Origin: Haemaphysalis longicornis
Taxonomy: Eukaryota; Arthropoda; Arachnida; Ixodida; Ixodidae
Assembly (NCBI GenBank): GCA_013339765.2
Contig: CM023454.1
Span: forward strand, 43,285,177 to 43,349,176
Length of the DNA stretch: 64,000 nucleotides
Direction: 5' to 3'
The notes under the pieces were generated by a model. That model was not told the origin of the DNA. It searched no databases and saw only the letters and a program-made list of their open reading frames with translations. This document shows, one piece after another, positions 53,357 to 61,817 of this stretch. The position numbers and the translations under genes are program-made. The stretch's first letter is position 1, and the number at the start of each line of letters is the position of its first letter.

Positions 53357-54312
53357 ACCTGAGTTTTGGGAAACTGGGGGGCGATAAAACGGGTTGACCG
53401 GGGCAGCGCACAAAATTAAACAGCAAACAAAGGGCGGTAATAGCCAAAAGCATGAAGGCTCACATAGAAAGAAATCCTGGAGAAGAGTGGGAATATGACA
53501 GGCTCCTCAAGACTATGCAGGAAAAAAAGGCAAGGCAGAGAGGGCCAATCGACGGGAGAGAAAAAAAACACCCAAAGGCTGGTGGAACAAAGAAATCAAG
53601 GAGGCGATAGAGAGGCGTAAATAGGCGTCTAGTGAGCACAGGCAGGCCAAGAGGATGGGGAGACATCAGAAGTAGGTGGACCTAAATTGGGAGCTGTATA
53701 AGCAAATGAAACAAGAAGTGCAGCAATTTGTGCAGGCGAAAATAAAGGGGGACAGCGAGCGATAGGTATCGCAAATACGAGGAAGGGGTAGAGACGCGCC
53801 GAAAAGGTTTTGGAACCATGTGCAGGCATTAAGGAAACGTACAAGTCCCACAGAAGGCGGTACTATAGAAAAAGAGCAGGGGCAGATGCTCAAGCGAAAG
53901 GAAGCATTGGCATACCTACAAAAAATTATGCAGGAAAAGGTTTGGTAAGGTGGATGAAGAGGCCCCGCAGCGACACAGAGATGTCGTGGTGGGTAGGCCG
54001 GAATGTCTAAACAAAGATGGGGACAAGGTGAAATGGAAAAGGGCAGAGTAAAAGAACCCAAAAATACCGCGCCAGGCACGAATGGGATACCGATGTGGTT
54101 GATTAACCAGTTAGGACAAAAGAGTAGGGGAAAGCTAGTGCAAGCCATCATAACAAGGATAGAAGAAAAGGCAATACCGGCCGCGTCGCAAATGAGCAGG
54201 ATGAACTTAAAAAAACAAAGGCAAAGGAGTCAGGACAAACCCGCGCTCGTATAGGCCAGTAACCGTCACGTAAGTGCTGCACAGGTTAGCAATGCAGGCA
54301 GTGAAGTTCGAA

Positions 54313-54368
54313 CTTAGGATATTAGGAAATTAGGATATTAGGAGATTAGGAAATTAGGATATTAGGGG
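54313..54368. repeat. TTAGGAWA octamer expansion in LINE-E RT
   Basis: Six and a half consecutive 8-bp units of TTAGGATA, TTAGGAAA or TTAGGAGA. The unit contains TTAGG. Eight is not a multiple of three, so it destroys the RT frame. Confidence 0.9.
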
Positions 54369-54557
54369 ATCTTCAAAATGGGTTTCAAAAAAAAAGAAGA
54401 CTAGACAACAACTTATTCGTGGTAAGCCCATGCATAGAGGTGGCGAAGATGCAAAACCGACCTTTGTGGTTAGCCTTTCTAGATATTAAAACGGCGTATA
54501 ATAATGTAGACAGGCAGCGGCTTTGGAGTATCCTGGAGGACGAGGGAGTTGGGGCAG

Positions 54558-54785
54558 AATTCATTAGCTTACTCAGGGAGCTATACTGGGAGAACAAAGT
54601 GCAAATAGTGTGGGAGGGGAAACATACAATAGGCCTGTATACACCTACAAGGGTATGAAACAAAGAGCCGCATTCATTAGCTTACTCAGGGAGATATACC
54701 GGGAGAACCAAGTGAAAATAGTGTGGGAGGGGGTAACATACAATACGCCTGTATACACCTACAAGGGTTTGAAACAAGAATGTCA
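54558..54785. repeat. Tandem duplication of about 113 bp in LINE-E RT
   Basis: Two direct copies begin with ATTCATTAGCTTACTCAGGG (54561 and 54674) and run through GTGTGGGAGGGG and CTGTATACACCTACAAGGGT. They differ by roughly ten changes, so the duplication is not recent. Confidence 0.9.
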
Positions 54786-55499
54786 TCTCTCTCCGCTGCT
54801 GTTCATGATCTACATGGCGGGGTTAGAAAGGAAGCTGGAAGTCAGCACGCTGGGGTTCGATTTATCCTACATAAAAACGGGCAGGTGGTGGAACTACAGG
54901 TTCTTGGAGTAATGTACGCAGACGACATATTGTTGATGGCGCACAACCGGATAAGTATGCAGGGCTTGATGAATATATGCGGTGAAGAAGCGAAGCACCT
55001 GGGACTTTCTATAAGCAGAGAAAAATCGGGGATCATGGTCTTTAATGACGGCGAGGAGCACAAAACAGTATCAGTGCAACAATTCGAAATACCATTTGTA
55101 AAGAGTATAAATATTTAAGAGTATGGCTGAACAACAGCGAAGATTACACGAAGGCTTATGAGGCTCACCTTAAGACGAAAGGAAGACGGAACGTGGCTAT
55201 AATGAAGCATAGAACCCTCTGGGTATACAGCAAATACGAGGTGGTAAGGGGAGTCTGGAAAGGGGTCATAATACCAGAATTAACTTTCGCTTATTCGGTT
55301 CTGTGCATGAAGCCTGAGACCCAAGCGGGCCTGGAAGTAAATCAGAGGGCGGTAGGCAGATAGGCCCTTGGGGCCCACGGCAGAACTGCAGATGAAGCGG
55401 TACAAGGGGGTAGGGCTGGGCGTCTTTCGAGGTGCGGGAGGCGCAGAGCAAGAGAAAGTTTGAGGAGCGACTTCGTGACATGGAGTACTAAAATGGGCC

Positions 55500-56117
55500 G
55501 TGAGGGTGTTTAAGTACCTGTATATGAGGAGCGTGGAAACGCGGTGGAGACGGAGGACCAGACAGTTGACCAAGCGGTACGGAAAGTCGGTAGGGGAAGG
55601 CAGGGTTTACACAACAGTTAAAAAGCAGGTAAAGGCAGCAGAGACGATGAAGTGGGCACAGAGAATGGAAGAGAAAAAAACCCTGGAGGCCTATAGGGCA
55701 GAGAAACAGGAAATTAGGAAGGAGGGATTCTATGGCAATACGAGTGGCAGTGCGTTGCTCTTCGAGGCACGGGCAGGGTTCCTGAGAACGCGGGCATACA
55801 CGGGTAACTACAAGCAGCAGGATGAAACGTGTGCATGCTGCGGCAGTGATCGGGAAACTATAGACCATATTGTCAGGAGCTGTACAGAGATCCAGCCACC
55901 GCTGGGTGAGGAGGAAACGATGCTGGCGGAGGTTTTTCGATTTTGGGCGAGGGGGAACCTCAACTTCAAGGCCATAGAGGTGACGGGAGGCGACTGGAGT
56001 GGTGGTGGAGGAAAAGTAGGGAAGGGAAGGGTACGCAGGCGGAGTAATCATACGGATGAGAATTTAGAACAGCGAGGGGAGAAAAGAGGGGTGCGGGCAA
56101 TGAGTTTAAAGAGGTAG
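55500..56117 (+). pseudogene. LINE-E ORF2 C-terminal domain
   Basis: A 205-codon open frame with FKYLYMRSVETRWRRRTRQL, LLFEARAGFLRTRAY and a zinc-like CACCGSDRETIDHIVRSC, that is C-x2-C, H and C in the arrangement of many LINE C-termini. It is the longest uninterrupted part of this element. Earlier residues (KHRTLWVYSKYEVVRGVWKG, about 55205-55265) are in another frame. Confidence 0.8.
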
Positions 56118-56339
56118 AGATGGGAGGGAGGAAGCAAATCTATAGGTTAGCCGGGAGTAGGGTAAGTAAACGTGATAAAACAGGCAAGTGGGTTGTTGAA
56201 AATTGACGCCCCGATTCAAGGGGACAGAAAGTAATCATCATCATCAGCAGCAAACACCCCGCACGGGGCACCTTGAGCAATCTTGGTGACGGTGTTCGCG
56301 ACACCGCCTACCCCTAGCCCCCATACATCAGCTGGATTT

Positions 56340-57881
56340 AAACGTGGCGATGTGTTTTAAGGTGAAGGATAGAAACCTCAAACGGTGGCCATCGGAGCCC
56401 AGGGAAGCTCCGGCGGAGGGGCTCCCTGTCTCTGTACCATGGGCAGGGAGCTCCGGGACCTCTTCAGCTATCAGGGTAAGGCTGATGAAGAAAGTACCCC
56501 CATCCCCTGCATTTATACGTGCTGCAGGGTTTTGTCTAAATTCCCCAAACCCACTGATCGGCACCCTAAATGGGCCGCACCGAAGCATGTTTCACCCCAT
56601 TGACGTCTAACTTTTGCTGAAACACACCATTACTCTCGATTTTATGTTATGAAATCAATCACTCCAGTCCGCCCTCTTGCTTCGCAGTCAGTCTTCTTGA
56701 TGGCAAGATATCTTGAAGCAACAATAGGAAAATCGTATAAGTCCAAAAAAAAAGTTCTGGTGAACTACTCATCGAAATAAATTACAAGAAGCAGTCCACA
56801 AGGCTTCTAGCTCAGACTATACTGGCTGATCTAGACATCAGGGTCACATCCCATCGGAGCCTGAACAGCTCATCGGGTGTAATATCCGAGTCATATCTCC
56901 CGAACGAAACGGATGCGGATCTCCTTGCCGGCTTGAAAGATCAGGGCGTCACTGCCGTGAGAGGCATCACCATCCGCAGAGACGACAAGGAGATTCACAT
57001 CGAGCAATCATCTTGACTTTTGACCACGCAGTTCTTCGACAACATGTAAATGCAGGCCTTATCCGTTGCTCAATCCTTCCGTACATCCCGAACCCGCGGC
57101 TGTTTTAAGTGCCAGCGCTTTGGGCATGGTACAAACTCTTGCCGTGGCCGAACAACTTGTGCAAAATGCGTGGTACACGATCATGTGAGTGACAACTACC
57201 CATTTGACACCCTAACTTCTGTGAACTGCTGAAGGCCCATGCAGCTATACTCCTGTAAATGTGAAAAATTTCAGTTGGAAAAAATGATAATAAACATCAA
57301 TGTCCTAGAACATCACCTTCCCAGGAGGCGAGAAAGAGGTTCGCCTCTTCCTTTTGGGGAGGTACGCCGACGCAGCTCGCAGGGGGATGGAGCGGCGTCT
57401 GGTTTCCATAGGATCCAGTTCAGCAAGTCTGACCTGGTCCCTCCACTGCCCCCTTCTGGGTTGCTTCAGGCAGTACGACCTGTCCCCACGCCGCTTGCTG
57501 AAGCAGCAGCAGTTGTGGTGTCAACCACCTCTGTCGGGACTGGTGCCGCTCCCGTCCCTGCCTCCTTCCTCCAGTGCTTTGGAGGATGCCGAGGAATGGA
57601 CACAGGGGACCCGCATCGGCTCCCACCGCTACCGCACCACCCGTGCCACCTCTGGCACTGCCGACACCCTCGGCGGTGGCGGGCCAAACGAAGGGCCCCC
57701 AAACGGGGGCCAAGTCCTGGGGGACCGGTCCTTCGGGCAGCACTTCGATAATAATGAAGGGATCGATGTCGGGCCGTTCCTTGCTGCAATGCTGGGCAAT
57801 GAGTGGCCTCCGCCTTCCAAGTCTACAGAAGATCCCAAAAAGCCCAATCCAAGAGTAACAGCCCTGAAAGACGACACATGA
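56340..57881 (+). pseudogene. LINE-F ORF1
   Basis: The N-terminal half is readable in pieces: KKVLVNYSSK, then SGVISESYLPNETDADLLAG, LKDQGVTAVRGITIRRDDKE. Then comes the zinc region FKCQRFGHGTNSCRGRTTCA KCVVHDHVSDNYP (57085-57215), a C-x2-C-x4-H-x4-C knuckle followed by a partial second one. The rest (57239-57881) is rich in Pro, Gly and Ser and ends RVTALKDDT before a stop. ORF1 binds the element RNA. A stop after the knuckle and a shift near 57240 break it. Confidence 0.75.
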
Positions 57882-57934
57882 ACACACACACACACTCCAG
57901 TCATTTTTAAACGTAAATAAAGGGAACAAAAACG

Positions 57935-58380
57935 TCATCCAATGAAACTGCAGAGGCCTCCTTAAAAATCTTGACGATTTTGTGGGGATACTGCATGCCA
58001 TTGAGCCCAGTATCATGTGTCTCCAAGAAAGTCACCTTAATTCCAAACAGACTTATTTTATAAATAGGTACATGGTATTCAGAAAGGACAGGGTTGGCTA
58101 CACCCATTCATCGGGCGGTGTGGGCGTTGTGGTCCAGAAATGATTAGCATGCCACCCTCTCACTTTAAACACCGTCCTTGAGGCTGTAGCGATCCATACG
58201 ATAATATTTAATAGGTTGATAACGATATGCTCCATTTATATGTCTCCTGATTTTGCACTTCTCGGCTCCAATTATGAGGCATTAGTTGACCAGCTACCCG
58301 AGGCATACATCCTCACAGGCAACATAATGCGCACAACTCTCTTTATGTCTCCGGCAGGACGGATGCCCGAGGTAGCCTGA
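57935..58380 (+). pseudogene. LINE-F endonuclease remnant
   Basis: IQ-stop-NCRGLLKNLDDFVGIL at 57938 shows the starting I-x-W-N-C-R-G motif with TGG changed to TGA. Then PSIMCLQESHLNSK (about 58000-58042; the catalytic glutamate is kept), SSGGVGVVVQK (58110-58140), CSIYMSPDF (58230-58256) and LPEAYILTGNIM (58295-58330), where families have G-D-F-N. The last D is replaced, so the nuclease is inactive. Confidence 0.75.
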
Positions 58381-58714
58381 TAAAGAATTTTCTTACATTC
58401 TCTGGAGCATGCCTTTCCAACAAAAACAGCCTACCTACCATAACTTAGGACACAACACATACTCACATTTTGACTTGGCTATTGGCTCCGCAGTTCTCTT
58501 CTGTTGTCTTGAGTGGGGTGTGGGCCCACACCCTTATGGTAGTGACCATTTCCCAAATTCATTAACAGATATAGATACAGGCACAAGCAGTCAATCTTCC
58601 CATAAGAATTTCGTTGAATCAAAAGCAAACTGGAGCACATTCACACGAAGATCTCAACTACACCACACATCCATAAAACACCTACGCGTGGTCTAAGCCA
58701 CCCAACTCGTCACG

Positions 58715-60350
58715 GTGCAGATCCTCGACGCTTGCCGGAAGTCCATTCCCCAGGCCTCGAACGCGTTCTGCAAGCCAAGGAGGCCCTGGTGGAACGAGGA
58801 CTGTAGGCGGGCGCCAGAGGCCGAGAACAAGACGTGGGGTATCCTTCGCCGGTACCCCACGACTGATAACATCATCTTGTTTAAACGGGCAAAGGCCTTT
58901 GGAAAGCGTGTGCGTCGTGAGGCCAAAAGGGAGAGTTGGAGAGCATTCCTCACTTCCATCAACTTATACACAGACACTCACAAGGTATGGACAAGAATAC
59001 ATAAACCTAAAGGACAGACGAAACACAGCCTGCCCCTGGTTAGTACAACAGGGGGCCCCTGGAAGAACAGGCTAACACATTCACACAACACTTACATAAT
59101 GTGTCCAGTTCAGCGCACTATACTAACATTTTCATAAAACACAAAACATCATGTGAGAAGTCCTTGCAAGATAAGTCGACCTCATCTTATAACACCCCTA
59201 TCTCACTTCATGAGCTGAAGATCGCACTCAGCACTTGTAAGCCTTCAGCTGTGGGTGGAGACAACATTATATACACTATGATGCAACACATACACGCAGA
59301 CACATTTGAAACCCTCATTCGCCTCTACAACAAAATATTTCTTTCGGGCACTTTCCACGGTCTTGGACGGAGGTCGTCGTATTGGTCTTTCTGAAAGAGG
59401 GAAGGACCCTTCCTCTCCCGCAAGTTATCGTCCCATCGCCCTGACAAGCTGCCTGTGTAAGCTGCTCGAGAAGATGTTTAACAGAACAGTAGTGTACATT
59501 TTGGAGTACAATGGTCTCCTCGACAGCTGCCAGGCAGCCTTCAGGGTGGGGTGATCTACCAACGATCAACTTGTGAGCCTAGAATCTTACATAAAAGATG
59601 TGTTTCTACATAAGCAATATTGCATGACTGTAATTTTCGATATCGAAAAAGCATATAATACAGAATGGCGCTATGGCATCTTTGGAGATTAGAAATCTTT
59701 CAGAATATCAGGTAACATGTTTAATACTCCAGAAAGCTACCTGTCTGACCAAACATTTCGGGTGTGAGATCGCTCTGCGCTTTATCGGGTTCACGCACAA
59801 GAAAAGAGCGTGCCTCGGGTGGAGTTTGAGCTGTACATTGTTTATTTTAAAGATGAACTCACTGGGAAGGCACTGCCACCAACCATCTCTTATTCGATGT
59901 GCGTGGATGATGTGCAGATATCCTTCAAATCTTGTTATCTGCCCATGTCTGAACGCGAATTGCAGCTTGGCGTTAATAGGCTCGCTTGCTAGGTAGATCA
60001 AAGTGCTTTAAACGTAACCCCACGAAAAATACCTCCGTCATATTTTCAAGGAGACGTGGGATCCAGCCAGACCCTGACATTAAGCTTAATGGTGACTCCA
60101 ATACTGTAAAGAAGGGACAAATGTTCTTAGGCTCATTGCTGGATAAAAAACTAACCTTTATGCCTCACATTATGCAACTAAAGCATAAATGTTTGAAAAC
60201 AATGAACATCCTGAAAGTCCTTTGCACCACTCCTATGGTACGGACAAGCAGCTACTCCTACGAGTTTTTACCAGCTTGGTGGGGTATGGCTTGGATTATG
60301 GGAGTGTGGTTTATGGGTCGGCTACAAAAACAATGCTGAAAATGCAGGAC
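58715..60350 (+). pseudogene. LINE-F linker and reverse transcriptase
   Basis: The linker CKPRRPWWNEDCRRAPEAEN, then FKRAKAFGKRVRREAKRESW (58770-58940). RT: LSTCKPSAVGGDNI (59230-59270), PASYRPIALTSCLCKLLEKM and FNRTVVYILEYNGLLDSCQA AFRVG (59420-59553), CMTVIFDIEKAYNTEWRYGI (59620-59680; aspartate kept), and CVDDVQISFKS near 59900-59932, a V-D-D form of the catalytic motif. After RT, KKGQMFLGSLLDKKLTFMPH (about 60110-60170). Frameshifts separate these blocks. Confidence 0.8.
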
Positions 60351-60959
60351 CCAGTGCTGCACTTGGGGCTTCGCCTTGTGTAATGTGCATTTCGCACTAT
60401 TCCCGTACAGAGCCTGTATGACGAATGTGACAAATGGTCATTGGATCGCCAGAGAACATACAAACATGGAACATGGAACATGGAACATGGATCTTTTATA
60501 CGCGTTTAAGTTTCATCGTTGGCAAACCTTCCTTTTAAACCGGTCATCTCTGATACAAATCAGTGCCAACTTCTTTCAAATCGTCCATATATTCCTGCCC
60601 CCTTCTCACACCTTGATAGAGATGAAGTGCCTAATCTTAGTGTCACTTTTTTAGACACAAGCAAATCATCTCTTTTTCACCTTTGACCACCATGGAAGCT
60701 TTGTAGCTTTGTGTCGTTTGTAGCTATAGATAGAAAACGAGGGCCAACAACTGCAATTGTGAAGCATTTTTGTTTCTTCGAGAGAAGTACAGGTGTGCAG
60801 AACATTACAGCGACGCATCAAAAACTGCCCTTACTGTACCGTGTGCGGTGCACGGACCTGATGTTAGAGTCTCTATGACCCTGAACTCGTAAACCAGCAT
60901 TTTTATGGCAGAAGGCCGTGGAGTTTTGCTTGTTTTAAATCACGTAGTTCAACATGAAA

Positions 60960-61240
60960 TACCCAAGTCTATCATTTTCACAGATTCACTGAGTGCTGCA
61001 CATGCATTATCATCCGACAAGTCTTCTACAAACCATGTTCTTATGTAGTGTATAAAACCATTATGTCAGCGTATGCAATAAATCTCGAGGGGATCATGTG
61101 TTTGGTTCCAGCCCAGTCTGGGATTGCGGAAAATGAGATCGCGGCTCAGATGGCCGCTGCCTCTGCACTTATAAATACATTTGACATAGCAACAGTACCC
61201 AACACTCACCTCAAGCCACACATCAACAAAACTGTCGCGA
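60960..61240 (+). pseudogene. LINE-F RNase H domain
   Basis: PKSIIFTDSLSAAHALSSDK SSTNHVL (60963-61041) holds the T-D-S-x-x-A block with the catalytic aspartate. VPAQSGIAENEIAAQMAAAS (about 61105-61165) is the end motif, normally P-x-H-x-G-I-x-G-N-E-x-A-D; here the final aspartate reads Q. The domain degrades the RNA strand after copying. Confidence 0.75.
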
Positions 61241-61339
61241 AACAATGCAAGCACTCTGGAATCAATAGACCGACAACCAACTACACATAATAACGCCACT
61301 CTTGGGACCATACACCACTGACACAAAAACAACACACAC

Positions 61340-61520
61340 ACACTGAAGTTGCCCTTGCTAGGTTAGAGATAGGCCACACTCATGTAACACACTCCCACCT
61401 GCTCACAGGATCCTCAAGACCCCTGTGTAGCTGGTGTGGAGAGGCCCTATCCATAATTCATGTACTACTCCAATGCAAAGCACTCGACACAACACAACAC
61501 AAACACTTCACCCATCTTTA
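61340..61520 (+). pseudogene. LINE-F C-terminal C-C-H-C segment
   Basis: In one frame: VALARLEIGHTHVTHSHLLT, SSRPLCSWCGEALSIIHVLL, QCKALDTTQHKHFTHL, followed by a stop. The C-x2-C...H-x4-C arrangement, with H-V-L-L-Q-C, is the usual end of I-type and R1-type ORF2 proteins. Confidence 0.8.
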
Positions 61521-61817
61521 GAGACAACCCATCCGATTAAATCCAGTTGTTTTTCCTCTCTGATGATCTTACATTTCTATCAAGCGAGTTTTTAAATATT
61601 TAGCAGAAGTTAAATTCTTAGACCTAATTTCATACCACGCATGATTACAACCTGGCCTTATACACCAGCCATCCTCACTGCCTTTTATTGATTTTACTTT
61701 TGTTCTTGCTGACTAATATTAGGTTTTAAGTTTTCACCTGTCATATATAATCACTGTTTTGGCACTCTTTGCTCTAGTTTGCGTTAGCCATTAACATCTA
61801 ACCATCATCATCATCAT

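Larger units (their letters stand above)
54240..55110 (+). pseudogene. LINE-E reverse transcriptase
   Basis: LQNGFQKKRRLDNNLF (54370-54418), then LWLAFLDIKTAYNNVDRQRL (54463-54522) with the first catalytic aspartate kept, KQECHLSPLLFMIYMAGLER (about 54770-54830), where most families have Q-G-C-P-L-S-P, and VMYADDILLMAH (54911-54946) with the YADD site intact. An 8-bp repeat expansion (54313-54368) and a 113-bp tandem duplication (54558-54785) break the frame. Confidence 0.85.
52776..56248 (+). mobile_element. Non-LTR retrotransposon (LINE-E)
   Basis: Inserted in a satellite monomer after ACCGG. Forward-strand parts: endonuclease (52940-53356), a charged linker (53400-54240), RT (54240-55110), thumb and post-RT (55110-55500) and an intact C-terminal frame (55500-56117). 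The 3' end is ATCATCATCATCAG at 56234-56247. Stops and shifts are common, but the C-terminus of 205 codons is open. The clade is not clear to me; the C-C-H-C terminus and (ATC)n tail are seen in several arthropod LINEs. Confidence 0.85.
56249..61817 (+). mobile_element. I-type LINE with RNase H (LINE-F)
   Basis: It begins right after the tail of LINE-E and ends with (ATC)n at 61803-61818, where the satellite monomer split by LINE-E resumes (GGTATGCAAACATCTGTAGC). Order: ORF1 (about 56340-57881) with a CCHC knuckle; ORF2 with endonuclease (57935-58380), RT (about 59160-60300), RNase H (60960-61240) and C-C-H-C terminus (61418-61500). It is nearly full length but broken by many stops. The RNase H domain places it among I-type LINEs. 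Confidence 0.85.

Noticed and set aside
54313..54368. Interstitial telomere repeat
   Set aside because: The unit is 8 bp, not 5 bp, and fits local RT coding sequence that has slipped.
57420..58016. A 198-codon minus-strand frame
   Set aside because: It is antisense to the Pro/Gly-rich part of LINE-F ORF1 and the start of its endonuclease. No motif of its own.
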